A DNA stretch of 64,000 bases from a virus: IMG/VR virus record IMGVR_UViG_3300030202_003023, positions 18,905 through 82,904 of that record; one strand, given 5' to 3'. Position 1 is the stretch's first letter. Each line of letters opens with the position of its first letter. The position numbers and the translations under genes are program-made. The notes beneath the pieces are model-generated. The model did no database searches, was not told the origin of the DNA, and was given only the letters and a program-made list of their open reading frames with translations. This document shows positions 48,541-58,294 of the stretch, one piece after another.

Positions 48541-49263
48541 TTACTCTGATAATCCTGCTTCCATTTTTCTTATTTGGAAAGTTTCAGGGTTTGTTATACC
48601 TGCTGCTATAGCTACTGCTTCATCAACTATTGCTCTGTGTGTAATAGGATGTAATTCACAACTCTTTACACCAGTTGCATCTTCAATTGTTACACCTGTT
48701 GCTGTTATAATTGGAGTAGGCTTTTTAATGTACCTAACGTTATATTTAGTTACAGTTGTAGCAGTGTCTGTTATTAACTCATGCCTTTTTGCAGTCCCAT
48801 TACTGCTAAAATCTAGTCTCCATATTAATTCACCATAAGGTTTTTTGTATGGATTCTTTTTGTTTTTAAGATAGTAGTCATGCGTTATAGGCTTAACTTC
48901 TACTCCTGTATCTCCATTATAGCAACTATCAGTTGAACTTATTTCAGCTTCTTCTTGTATTGTATACAAAAAGTTTGCAGGTAATTCAAAGAACTTTCCA
49001 TCTGCTTTAGCGTCTGTTTGTAAAATTGCGGGTACTAATTCTACATCTCTTACAAGCTCTGATAAATCTTTACGTCTTTTTTCTGTTTCTTCAAATCCTG
49101 TAACGTATTTGTTACCCATAGGATTGTAAACATGTAAAACAAACCTTTCTTGCGCCCGTGAGAGAAATCTACTAATCTCTTCATCAGTATACCCAGGGGC
49201 ATCAAAATTGGTTATTTTATCATAAAGAATTAAAAATTCTTCTTGCATTTCAGCAGCATCCAT
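48541..49263 (-). CDS. Head-tail connector/ring-type protein
   Basis: A 240-residue protein with an N-terminal helical hairpin (YTDEEISRFLSRAQERFVLH), a central beta segment with paired Cys, and a C-terminal helical part (HPITHRAIVDEAVAIAAGIT). Such N-terminal helices packing as a ring, followed by a small beta core, are typical of gp4/gp11/neck-ring proteins. It starts five bases after the preceding gene. Exact position in the neck is unknown. Confidence 0.5.
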   Translation of the reverse strand: MDAAEMQEEFLILYDKITNFDAPGYTDEEISRFLSRAQERFVLHVYNPMGNKYVTGFEETEKRRKDLSELVRDVELVPAILQTDAKADGKFFELPANFLYTIQEEAEISSTDSCYNGDTGVEVKPITHDYYLKNKKNPYKKPYGELIWRLDFSSNGTAKRHELITDTATTVTKYNVRYIKKPTPIITATGVTIEDATGVKSCELHPITHRAIVDEAVAIAAGITNPETFQIRKMEAGLSE

Positions 49264-49267
49264 CTAC

Positions 49268-50143
49268 CTAATCTTTAGCAGTTTCTAATCTAGCTTTTAT
49301 CTCTGTTAAGATATCTTGATTTTTTTTAAGTTTCAAAAACTTAACAGCAGTTTCCATTAGTGGTACTTGTCCAGGTGACGCCAGTGGCTCTCCACCTTGT
49401 AAGAAATACTTACGTCCTTCTTTAACAACAATTCCTCCTTCAACAGCATCTAGAATTAACAATCTTGTTTTTCTATCACTGTCTCTAGCAATTGCTAAGA
49501 ACGCATCCAAAGAAGTTTGTATCATTTGACCTAGTTCATCTAGCAACCATTTTTCAGTGGCATCTAGTGGTACACGCTTACCGTGTATTCTTAAGAAGTT
49601 AGTCATTTCTTCTTTGTTTTCACCAATCTTTCCAAGGAACATATAAGCTTCTTGAAGCTTTTTTTGTTTTGTAAGTCTTGTGTCTACAGCTATTTCTTCT
49701 GAAACAAGCATAAACTTATAAGACCTTTTCTTTTTAGAAGTTGCAAAAGAAGGAGCTATCTCATCTTTATTCGCTAATAAAAGTTTGTAATCTATATAGT
49801 CTTTTGGATGGTCAAGTTTTAAAACTCTAGGATCTTTTCCTAGTCTAATCTTGTGCCGCTTCCAAAAGTTACCGTTCTCTTTATGTGGAGATAAGTCTCC
49901 AGCTTTGTATGACATTCCAGATAATTCTGGGTTTTCAAAGTACTCTCTTTCTTCATCAGTTAGTGGACATATAATGTTACCATTTCTATCCATTGGTGCT
50001 GAATAATTTCTTGTTGCAGGTCCTACTAAAAACGCTGCTTCATGCTCTGGATCTGTAATCCAACTACTCCTCTTGATAGGCAAAATTTTTATAGTTTGGC
50101 CTTTCATGTCTTCTCTTAGGTTAAACCCTTTACTAACTCCCAT
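49268..50143 (-). CDS. Capsid-region protein of unknown function, 291 residues
   Basis: A basic, mostly helical protein. The first 110 residues contain many charged and aromatic residues (GFNLREDMKGQTIKILP, REYFENPELSGMSY); residues about 155-270 are helical. No motif was recognised. Placed between the capsid gene and a connector gene, downstream of the capsid terminator, so a capsid-associated or assembly role is plausible. Confidence 0.55.
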   Translation of the reverse strand: MGVSKGFNLREDMKGQTIKILPIKRSSWITDPEHEAAFLVGPATRNYSAPMDRNGNIICPLTDEEREYFENPELSGMSYKAGDLSPHKENGNFWKRHKIRLGKDPRVLKLDHPKDYIDYKLLLANKDEIAPSFATSKKKRSYKFMLVSEEIAVDTRLTKQKKLQEAYMFLGKIGENKEEMTNFLRIHGKRVPLDATEKWLLDELGQMIQTSLDAFLAIARDSDRKTRLLILDAVEGGIVVKEGRKYFLQGGEPLASPGQVPLMETAVKFLKLKKNQDILTEIKARLETAKD

Positions 50144-50177
50144 TCTTCTCCTTTTATGGTTATTTATTAAATATAGT

Positions 50178-50214
50178 AAAAAAAGGACTATGCAACTATG
50201 TTACATAGCCCCTA
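50178..50214 (-). terminator. Rho-independent terminator after the capsid gene
   Basis: On the minus strand AGGGGCTATG pairs with CATAGTCCT around a short loop, followed by a run of seven T. It lies 6 bases past the capsid stop. Partial read-through would make capsid mRNA the most abundant. Confidence 0.8.
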
Positions 50215-50219
50215 TTATT

Positions 50220-51704
50220 TTATGCTAAAATGTTTGGAATGAAAGACGCTGTCTTAGATGGGTCTCTTACAAGAACACCTCCAATAAACATCTTATGCTC
50301 TTCCCAAGCATCTACTGCGTTTCCTACTGCTGTTACAGCTCCTGCTGGATCAAATGGATTTCTCAATCCTGCAACATACTTGTGGATTGTTGGCATACCT
50401 TTAACAGCAACCTTCTGAATGTTAGGTTGACCATCACTTGTACCAACGTCCATAATGTCAAATCTGTAAGACTCAGCAACACCACCATCTGGGTGATTAA
50501 TTTTGTTACGGTCTCTGTCTCCATACATAGAGTCAATAGAAAGAGTTACCTCAATTCCGTTTGGTCCAATGTACTCAACAAATTGTCCACCGTATCCCAT
50601 TGGCTTACCAACTGAAACTCCTGATGGAGATTTTCCTTTTCCAATTCTAGACTGGTCTCTAGCAGGTGTGTAAAGTTGAGAGAATTTTTCTAAAGCTTTG
50701 TGGAATAAGTAAGCACCTCTTTCACCTGTTCTCAAGACAAATTTTCTTTGATCTCCTGAAATCTTACCTTCTGATAAATCAAGAAGTCTTTCAGTTAAAT
50801 CTTCAATAGAAAATTCATTGTAGAACTCAGTGTTAGCAGCTTCCATTTGTTGTCTGATACCTGCACCTTGTACAATCTTGTATCCTGATTTACCAGCTAC
50901 TTCGTAACCACCTTCTTCAGTTCTGTTAGCTGTACCGTACATTAACATTCTGTTGATGTCATCTCTAAACTCTCTGTCAAAAACATAAGATTCATAATCT
51001 TGCCATACAGTGAAAGTCTTCTTAGAACGTGGGTCCATTAACTTAGTTCCCATTTTTCTAAGGATCATGTTACCAGGAGTTCTTTTCATCATACGTAAGT
51101 GCGTGAACGCATTTCTCATAGTGATGTTCCCTCTGTAACGTGGTTGGTGACCTTTCTCAGAGAATTTGCTTTCTACTGGAGAGTACTCACCAGAGAATTT
51201 CTTTCCTGCAGCTAATTCCTCAAAAGGAATAAACAAGTCAGCGTCTCCTGTGTTTAATCTACAAGTGTAAACAAAGTTAGTTCCTTCAGCAACTGGCTCT
51301 CCAACAATTAAAATTGGATAAAGCTCGTTTCTTTCACCTACAATAACTTGAGTATCATCAAAGTAATTTTTAGGGAACACTAGTTCAAACTCTGAAAAGT
51401 TTTTACCTACTTCATCAGTAGCATCTGCTGTTGAACCATCATGTCTAGCTTCTACTAGCCCAATGTTTTCTATAGCTGGTGAGCTTAGCTCCCAAGTATA
51501 GTCTCTTTCATCATCAAACTCTAATGTTGGAAATTGAGACAACATAGTGTCAATGTTATTTCCAAAGTTTGCTGCCTGAATTTTAGTAATCAAATCAGAA
51601 ACTTTATGAGGGTCTTGTTTCCATATAGCCCCCAAGTGGTTTTCTGTCGTAAGACCCTTCCAAGCGGAAGCATCCGTCATCTGTAAAAATGATAATTGTG
51701 ACAT
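50220..51704 (-). CDS. Major capsid protein (HK97-type fold expected)
   Basis: A 494-residue protein just downstream of portal and scaffold candidate genes. The start (MSQLSFLQMTDASAWKGLT) and the pattern of a long helical segment, beta-rich core (TFTVWQDYESYVFDREFRDD) and a C-terminal beta segment (DVGTSDGQPNIQKVAVKGM) match what I know of crAss-like capsid proteins. Its own terminator follows the stop. I have not verified the fold; identity rests on gene order, size and resemblance. Confidence 0.8.
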   Translation of the reverse strand: MSQLSFLQMTDASAWKGLTTENHLGAIWKQDPHKVSDLITKIQAANFGNNIDTMLSQFPTLEFDDERDYTWELSSPAIENIGLVEARHDGSTADATDEVGKNFSEFELVFPKNYFDDTQVIVGERNELYPILIVGEPVAEGTNFVYTCRLNTGDADLFIPFEELAAGKKFSGEYSPVESKFSEKGHQPRYRGNITMRNAFTHLRMMKRTPGNMILRKMGTKLMDPRSKKTFTVWQDYESYVFDREFRDDINRMLMYGTANRTEEGGYEVAGKSGYKIVQGAGIRQQMEAANTEFYNEFSIEDLTERLLDLSEGKISGDQRKFVLRTGERGAYLFHKALEKFSQLYTPARDQSRIGKGKSPSGVSVGKPMGYGGQFVEYIGPNGIEVTLSIDSMYGDRDRNKINHPDGGVAESYRFDIMDVGTSDGQPNIQKVAVKGMPTIHKYVAGLRNPFDPAGAVTAVGNAVDAWEEHKMFIGGVLVRDPSKTASFIPNILA

Positions 51705-51729
51705 ATCTATCTATTTAATAAGTTTTCTT

Positions 51730-52869
51730 TTATATAATATTATCTAAAGCTCCAAGTAACCCACTAGCATTCTTTTTTTGTTTTCCTGAAACGCCTTGTT
51801 TAATTTTAGCGTCTTGGGCTGCTAAAGCTCTATCTAGTTTATTAACTGCAGAATTTGAAACAGGTCCAGTTAGTGAATCCCAACTTTTAAATCCATCTGT
51901 TAAGTGATGTAAGTAGTTAAGTTTAACTAAGTAGTCTTGATCTTCAATCATACTTTTAACTACTGCACTTATAGGATTATTGTTTCTATCATAACCTGCA
52001 GTTTTTGTCATTAAGTCATAGACCTTGTTTTGTGTGTCTTCGTTGACTTTTAAATTAGGAATAACTTCTTTAGTGCTTAATACTTTAGTTTTCAAAGTAT
52101 TTAGTCTTTTTTGATAGTTTTCCTGCGCCTCTTTATTTCTAGTCTCTGCCTCTTCAGAAAGTTTTGCAATTCTTTCTTTCTCTACTTTCTGAAGTCTGGC
52201 TAAAGCTTTTTTAGAGTCTTCAACATCTTCACCAAGATCTATAGAACGTTCTGCGTACTTTTCAGCTTCTGACTGCTCAAAACCTTTAACTAAAAAATCT
52301 TGAGTAAGTACTTTTCTTCTAAAATCTAGCTTATCTTCTCCTTCTAAATCAAAGGCGCTGATATCAGCTAGTTGTTTTGAAGAATTTTTTGCTTCTCTAT
52401 AAGAGTCTTCAGGGACTCCATTTCTTAAAGCTTTTAAATATTCTTTTTGGTCTTCATTCAAATCAGAATATTCATTTTTTTCTACCTGTTTTCTGATAAC
52501 GTTAATTAAATCTGAACCAGACTTAATCTCTTTTAATTCATCATCAGAAAGAGATGAAAGAACCCCATCCTCGCGAAGAGCAGAAGTTAAGGAAGTAAGT
52601 GGAGAAGAGTTAGACTCTTCTGAGTCTGGGGCATCTTCATCAATATCTTCATCATTGTTTTGTACACTTTCTTCTGTTTCCTCGCTTGTTTGTACAAAAT
52701 TTAATTCTTTTTGTAAATCAGGTTCATCTCCTGGTTCTTTTTCTTCTGTTTCTGTACCATAAACTTCTCCCGTTGTTGCGTCAAAGCCTGGTATGTCTAG
52801 TGTTCCTTCACTGGCGCCTTCTTCTAAAAAATTAGCATCCAGTCCTTCAAATAAATCCTCTCCTTCCAT
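51730..52869 (-). CDS. Probable scaffolding protein
   Basis: A 379-residue acidic protein. Residues 1-90 are strongly Glu/Asp/Ser-rich and probably disordered; residues about 185-265 are a long Lys/Glu/Ala coiled coil (EKERIAKLSEEAETRNKEAQ); the end is basic (QGVSGKQKKNASGLLGALDN), as in scaffolds that contact the capsid protein. It lies between portal and capsid genes, the usual place of scaffold. Assignment by composition and position. Confidence 0.7.
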   Translation of the reverse strand: MEGEDLFEGLDANFLEEGASEGTLDIPGFDATTGEVYGTETEEKEPGDEPDLQKELNFVQTSEETEESVQNNDEDIDEDAPDSEESNSSPLTSLTSALREDGVLSSLSDDELKEIKSGSDLINVIRKQVEKNEYSDLNEDQKEYLKALRNGVPEDSYREAKNSSKQLADISAFDLEGEDKLDFRRKVLTQDFLVKGFEQSEAEKYAERSIDLGEDVEDSKKALARLQKVEKERIAKLSEEAETRNKEAQENYQKRLNTLKTKVLSTKEVIPNLKVNEDTQNKVYDLMTKTAGYDRNNNPISAVVKSMIEDQDYLVKLNYLHHLTDGFKSWDSLTGPVSNSAVNKLDRALAAQDAKIKQGVSGKQKKNASGLLGALDNII

Positions 52870-52928
52870 AATAAAATTTATTATAATTACAAATTAAAAA
52901 CATTCTTAATTAGAATTCCAAATTTTCT

Positions 52929-52955
52929 AGAGTGATATACGAAATATTTCACTCT
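52929..52955 (-). other. Stem-loop between portal and scaffold genes
   Basis: AGAGTGA and TCACTCT pair perfectly around a 13-base loop. There is no T-run after the stem on the minus strand, so this is not a standard terminator. It may mark an RNA-processing or attenuation point. Confidence 0.5.
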
Positions 52956-52964
52956 TAGTTATAG

Positions 52965-55367
52965 CTATTTTGTTGAAGTTGTCTTATTCTTTTTAGCTAC
53001 TTCAACTTTTTTAAGCTCAATTTCTTCCTTAGCTCTGTTTGATCTCTCTATTTCAGTTAAGGAACTTTGCTTAATTTGGAAATCTTTTTGCATTTTTTCT
53101 GCTTCTATTTTAATCTTTTCTAGTCCTTCCTTACTAGTTTCTGCAGAATTTTTAGCGTTTATGTCTAGTTGTTTTAACAATATAGCGTTTTCTCTATCAC
53201 GCTGGTTGTCTTCTAATTCTCTAAGTTGTTTATCAACTTCAGCTTGTGCTTTTTGTTCTTCAATAGCAGCTTGCTGTTGAAGTTGTTGTTGTGCCATTTG
53301 CTGTTCTTGCTCTTGTTGTTTTTGTGCTTGAGCTTTAGCGTCTTCTTCAGATCTTTCAATCTTACGCTTAATAGCACTAACTGAATTAGTAGTCATAATG
53401 TCTAACAGTTGAGAGAAGTTAATCATACCATTTTGTAATCCTGCATGTGCAAGTTGCTTAAGGCTTTCTCTTAAATTGTCATTCATAGACCCTGTAGTTA
53501 CATGTATGTCATAGTCAGCTTCATTAAAAATTTCACCGTCTATTTCAAATAACTTTGTACTTCCTTCATCTAGTACATATTGTACTTTTATATTCTCTTT
53601 ATTTCTCCAAGCAAACTTAGCTGTTTCTAATAAAGCTTCTAATACTCTAATTTGTGTAGCTTCATGCTCTGCAAACCAATACTCAGTAATATGAGAAGAC
53701 TGAATTACTTCTCTTTCTACATTACCTACTGCTTCTCTTGCTGATATTTGCCCTTGTCTTCCTGGAGATACTCCTGATATTTCACCTAACTCTTGTTTGA
53801 TGTATCCTAACATGCTAATATATAGCTGTATGGTATTACCCATCTCAAGATCTATAACAGGTGTAGGAAGTTGTTGTCCTCCTGCTAGCTTACCTGTTGC
53901 TGCACCTTTGTTACCTTCTTTAAAAGAATCATAAACAGCTAGATTCATACCTTGTGCAAAAGATAACCACTGATCAATCTTCCAATTTTCAGGAACTCTA
54001 GCTAAATCTAATGACATTATCTTACCATAGTTTTTAGCAATAGCTAACTCTGTATTGTACATAAGTACATTATACATGTATTGGTAAGGTTTCATTCTAT
54101 CCATTAATGAAACTGAAGTATTATCATTTGTTTGGTATATTGTACCTATAATTCCAGGATGGCATTTAGAAGGATTTTCCATGTTTCTAAATTGGATTTT
54201 TCTAGGCTGCATTCTCAAATAGATTGCTCTATCATCACCTTGTACGGATGATCCTCCAATTTTATGTCCTTCCCACCATTCATTTATCCAAAGAACTTTA
54301 GATTTTTCACCTAAGTCTTTGTTTATTTTGTAGTTTTCATCTTCTAGAGAAACCACCTCGTTACCAAATTCATTGATTTTAGTAACTTTAAGCATTTTTC
54401 TTCTAGATTTCCAATATACTTTTAATACTCTAATATTACCATCTTCGTCAAAAACACTACCAAAGTCATTGTCACTCCACCAATCAGGATCAAATGTTTC
54501 TGGATCTAAATTAATAGGCTTACGTTCTCCAATACCGTTAGATGCAGAAGCGCCTGAAAAAGAACCTTCTTCTAACATGTCAATTTCTGCAGGTGTTAAC
54601 TCTTCGTGATATTCATCTATAATTCTTCCTGGAGAATACCAGCTTCTTATAGTTATTACATCAGAGTCTTCTATATGTGAAGATTCTCCTGATCTAATTA
54701 TATTAACATGTTTACAATTAAGTCTTTGTAGTATTGGTTCATTTCCAATTACGTCTACTTGGTATATTTCTTCACCTGCAATTAAAGCATCTTTAAATCC
54801 TTTAGCAAATGTTTGTTCAATTTTTAGTTTTTGTTGAAGATGTGTTAATATATGAGTAGCCATCTCTTCTCTATGGTCTTGAAACTCATATGTTTTAAAC
54901 CTTTCAAAGTCAGCAAGCTTTTTTTGCATTTCTTCTTCTGTAAGGTTTTCATTATCAATGCTTTCCATCATAAGCTTAACTAATGATGATTTTAGCTCTT
55001 TTTCTTTTTGAGATATAGCGTCTGCATTACCTACTCTTACTCTTATATCTAATTTACGCTTTAAAACTTCCCCTACAAGTAAATCAATTTTAGGATTAGC
55101 TATAGGATAGTTCTGCATTGAAGCAGGTGCTGTTAGATTTTTAAGTTTAAATGGGTTGCATGTTTTTTCAACATCTTCCTGATCTAAGATATCACTATAC
55201 AAATCATAGTTTATCTTTTTATTTTTTGTGCTTTTTCTAAGTCCTTCATCTCTATGAAACGCATAGTCTTCTGCAGCATTAATGTTTTGTTTTCTCCACT
55301 CTTTATTCTTTTTACTTAAAGATTTTTTCTGTGCGGGGAAATGTATAACTTTTTCAGGAGTTGCCAT
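52965..55367 (-). CDS. Portal protein
   Basis: An 800-residue protein directly after the large terminase. NYPIANPKIDLLVGEVLKRK near residue 80 and GVSPGRQGQISAREAVGNVE near 530 are of the type seen in crAss-like and P22-like portals. Residues about 600-790 form a Gln/Glu-rich helical region (QKQQEQEQQMAQQQLQQQA), matching the helical barrel at the portal top. Portal dodecamers form the DNA channel at the capsid vertex. Order terminase, portal, scaffold, capsid supports it. Confidence 0.85.
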   Translation of the reverse strand: MATPEKVIHFPAQKKSLSKKNKEWRKQNINAAEDYAFHRDEGLRKSTKNKKINYDLYSDILDQEDVEKTCNPFKLKNLTAPASMQNYPIANPKIDLLVGEVLKRKLDIRVRVGNADAISQKEKELKSSLVKLMMESIDNENLTEEEMQKKLADFERFKTYEFQDHREEMATHILTHLQQKLKIEQTFAKGFKDALIAGEEIYQVDVIGNEPILQRLNCKHVNIIRSGESSHIEDSDVITIRSWYSPGRIIDEYHEELTPAEIDMLEEGSFSGASASNGIGERKPINLDPETFDPDWWSDNDFGSVFDEDGNIRVLKVYWKSRRKMLKVTKINEFGNEVVSLEDENYKINKDLGEKSKVLWINEWWEGHKIGGSSVQGDDRAIYLRMQPRKIQFRNMENPSKCHPGIIGTIYQTNDNTSVSLMDRMKPYQYMYNVLMYNTELAIAKNYGKIMSLDLARVPENWKIDQWLSFAQGMNLAVYDSFKEGNKGAATGKLAGGQQLPTPVIDLEMGNTIQLYISMLGYIKQELGEISGVSPGRQGQISAREAVGNVEREVIQSSHITEYWFAEHEATQIRVLEALLETAKFAWRNKENIKVQYVLDEGSTKLFEIDGEIFNEADYDIHVTTGSMNDNLRESLKQLAHAGLQNGMINFSQLLDIMTTNSVSAIKRKIERSEEDAKAQAQKQQEQEQQMAQQQLQQQAAIEEQKAQAEVDKQLRELEDNQRDRENAILLKQLDINAKNSAETSKEGLEKIKIEAEKMQKDFQIKQSSLTEIERSNRAKEEIELKKVEVAKKNKTTSTK

Positions 55368-55437
55368 AATTTACGAAAATTAAAATTTATAATAATAATA
55401 ACAAGATGTTTTAAAAATAAATACAAAATATTTATAG

Positions 55438-57723
55438 CTAATATATAGGACGTGTCATTCTTGATGTAAAAAACTCATCATTCTCTAATCCTATTTCTCT
55501 GTTCTTTTGTTCATCTTTACGTTTTAGTATAGAAAACTTGTCTTCTTTAAGTATAGCTAACATACCTAACGCTGATACACGGTCAAAGTTTCCGTTTTCA
55601 TTGTGTGCTATTAATTCATCTAGTGCTCCTAAGAACCTCAACTTGTGCATATTCTGCACTTCTTCATTGTCTTCTCCATATGCAGGTGTAATTAAATACT
55701 TAAGTACAAGCCTAAGCGCGTAAGCATTTACTTGAGCTGTTGCAGTTGTACCGTATTTACGGTTACCTACTTTTGATATAGTTGCATTAGCTTGATCTCT
55801 AAGTATTTCTGGAGTTTCTGCTAACAAATGAAGAGAGTTTTTATGTTTGTAATGTATATAAAGTCCCTTTTTATTCTGCTCATAGTTGTTGAGAGCTTTG
55901 TAAAACAAACAAAGTCTTCTTGTTATTTCATAAAACTCTTCTGCACTTCTACGTCCTGTGTATTCTGCTACTATCCTATCTGTCCAACTGTCTAGTACAA
56001 ATATAGAACCTAATGATTTAGTAGAAGACGCATCATCATCATATGTATCTGTTCCTGCTAAATACCTGTTTGGAAATACAGTACCATCAGATTGTTTTTT
56101 AGGCATTTCAGCTATTTCAATAACCCCAGGTTTATTTTTGTTGTCTTTAATTGGCCATTCTTTTACAAGATTAATAGCGTCTGTGTTTTTCCACTTTACC
56201 TTACCTTTACCGTCTAATATAATTTCACCAAACCAGTGCTTATTACGGTATTCATGTTTTTTAGTCTTAATGTTTGCTTGAACTACTTTAAGATCTGCTA
56301 TTGGAAAGATGTTTCCTTTAGCATTTAAAAACATTTCAGATGGCTTAAGTGGATAATTCATTAGTTCTCCATCAATAGCTGCAGCTGAATTTGCTCTTCT
56401 TTTTTCTTCTCTACGTTCTTTGTAATTTGCTATTGCTTTCTCTGTAAGGGTATTACCATTTTCATCTTTGAAGTTTCCATCCATGTAATAAGCAGGTACA
56501 AACCATCCTATCTTACCTGTATCTTCCCACTCATCTTCAAATTCTAAAAAGTTGTAAGCTTTTGGATCTCTAAATATTATTTCTGCTTCTTGTATTTTTT
56601 CTACATTACCTCCAGTACCAATGTATATAGATGTTCCAAACTTAACTGTACCATCTTTCATCTGACAAGCTTCATTTGAAGCATGTACTGTAAGTACATT
56701 TGCTAATAGTCCAACTTCCTCTATCACCATTACACCTGGTCTAGTACCTGCTGCCGCTTCAGCGTTTTCTACTGTATAAACTCCATGTTTAACATTAGAC
56801 CCACTACCTGCAATGTACTTTTTACCTCCTACCTTTTTTTCATATTCATGTCTCCAAGGATTTTCTATGTTGTTTGATTTAAGAGTTCCTGCCATTTCTT
56901 TGTAAAAAGGTGCGGGAACATAACTAGACCCTTTTCCCCAACTACCAGGCATGTTAACCATAGCAGTTTTAGTCTTTTTAAGAATGTCACCTGACTTAGA
57001 TGCCATTGCTGCTCCTACAAACACTTCAACTGTAGATGGGTTTTTAATAGATTCCTCTGTATAGTACCTTGCTCCGTCAAATACTACTTCATGTTCTATA
57101 ACTCCTACAGCATTAAGGTATGATTTACCACCACCCCTAGCTCCTAGTAAAAAAAGATTAAGTGCAGTGTTAGAATAATCAGGTAATCCCATAGGTTCAT
57201 GCCATAGTTGGCGTAAATACTCTCTAGCAGGTGCATACTCCTTAAGTTCTCCGTTTTCTTTGTATGCAATACTACTTAAATCTTCTTTATCTAGTTTTTT
57301 GTCGTAGTATAATTTAAGATCTCTTAAACAACAACGCTCATCATCTCTTTGAAAGCCTGAAAATCCTCTACATTCCATGTAATTGTAAAAGAATTCCCAC
57401 TCAAAATCTCTTAAAAGTGGTCTCATTTTCTTTTTAGGTGCAGTCTTAGGAGCATCAGGTGGGTTATGTAAGATAATACCATAATTTACATAGAAATAAA
57501 GATTAGGCGGCATCCATCTCCAGTTACCTCTACTCTCATGTCTCTCTACATCTTTATTTTTCAAATTTAACGAAACGTCACTTGAATCTACACCCCAAAA
57601 GCCTTCTATACACCTTCTCTTCTCCTCTCTCCAAAACAAAGTGTAGTTTTTAGACTTAGGGTGTAGTTCTGGTAACTCTCCTATTAAAAAATTATTTCTG
57701 TTATTTATCTTTATAAATCCCAT
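55438..57723 (-). CDS. Terminase large subunit (DNA-packaging ATPase-nuclease)
   Basis: A 761-residue protein. Walker A GARGGGKS is at about 194-201 (K200), Walker B VMVIEEVG with E335/E336, and the RNase H-like nuclease starts at LAGTDTYDDD (D559). The enzyme pumps DNA into the capsid through the portal and cuts the concatemer. It starts one base after the preceding gene's stop and ends with TAG. Fully consistent with the family in motif order; length is in the crAss-like range. Confidence 0.93.
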   Translation of the reverse strand: MGFIKINNRNNFLIGELPELHPKSKNYTLFWREEKRRCIEGFWGVDSSDVSLNLKNKDVERHESRGNWRWMPPNLYFYVNYGIILHNPPDAPKTAPKKKMRPLLRDFEWEFFYNYMECRGFSGFQRDDERCCLRDLKLYYDKKLDKEDLSSIAYKENGELKEYAPAREYLRQLWHEPMGLPDYSNTALNLFLLGARGGGKSYLNAVGVIEHEVVFDGARYYTEESIKNPSTVEVFVGAAMASKSGDILKKTKTAMVNMPGSWGKGSSYVPAPFYKEMAGTLKSNNIENPWRHEYEKKVGGKKYIAGSGSNVKHGVYTVENAEAAAGTRPGVMVIEEVGLLANVLTVHASNEACQMKDGTVKFGTSIYIGTGGNVEKIQEAEIIFRDPKAYNFLEFEDEWEDTGKIGWFVPAYYMDGNFKDENGNTLTEKAIANYKERREEKRRANSAAAIDGELMNYPLKPSEMFLNAKGNIFPIADLKVVQANIKTKKHEYRNKHWFGEIILDGKGKVKWKNTDAINLVKEWPIKDNKNKPGVIEIAEMPKKQSDGTVFPNRYLAGTDTYDDDASSTKSLGSIFVLDSWTDRIVAEYTGRRSAEEFYEITRRLCLFYKALNNYEQNKKGLYIHYKHKNSLHLLAETPEILRDQANATISKVGNRKYGTTATAQVNAYALRLVLKYLITPAYGEDNEEVQNMHKLRFLGALDELIAHNENGNFDRVSALGMLAILKEDKFSILKRKDEQKNREIGLENDEFFTSRMTRPIY

Positions 57724-57724
57724 T

Positions 57725-58294
57725 CTAAATTAATCCTTGTTCAGAAGCACTTTCTGTACGTCCTCCTCTAACATGACCTTCTTCTTCTAACTGTATAAAC
57801 TCAGATTGTAGTTGTTTTAACTGATCATACAGCTTTTTAGTGTTAGCCATCATGTCATCAAGCTGTTTAGCTGTACCTAAAATCTTTTTACCCTGCTCAT
57901 CTAAGCTATCCCAACTGTATTCTGTGTTGTCCATAAACTTCTGACGCTTATGAAGCTTCTCCTCAAACAATAAAAGATCCTTTTCAGGTAAACTCATCAC
58001 TCTATCTTGGTAACAAAACTCTAAATGTGCTATGTCATCCCAATTAAAGTCTTCTTTATCAATTATATCAGTAGCTAAAAGAGCTTTTTTCTCTTCTATA
58101 GCCATGTTTTTCCAAGTATTCTCTATGTTCTTATCATAACAAAGAGCAATAGCCCACATTACTCGCGAGCTATAGTCTTTCTTTTTAGATTTATCTTTTA
58201 ACATGAACTGCCTAAACAGTTTTATAGATTTAAAGTTGGGATTAGCTTCCCAAAAATTAAGCTCTGTATCAAGTGTTCCTAATAGTGTACTCAT
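57725..58294 (-). CDS. Possible small terminase subunit
   Basis: A 189-residue helical protein directly upstream of the large terminase, one base from it. The N-terminal half has helices that could form a DNA-binding unit (SKKKDYSSRVMWAIALCYDK); residues about 130-170 form a coiled coil (AKQLDDMMANTKKLYDQLKQ), as in oligomerising small terminases. No helix-turn-helix was identified with certainty. The call rests mainly on position. Confidence 0.5.
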   Translation of the reverse strand: MSTLLGTLDTELNFWEANPNFKSIKLFRQFMLKDKSKKKDYSSRVMWAIALCYDKNIENTWKNMAIEEKKALLATDIIDKEDFNWDDIAHLEFCYQDRVMSLPEKDLLLFEEKLHKRQKFMDNTEYSWDSLDEQGKKILGTAKQLDDMMANTKKLYDQLKQLQSEFIQLEEEGHVRGGRTESASEQGLI

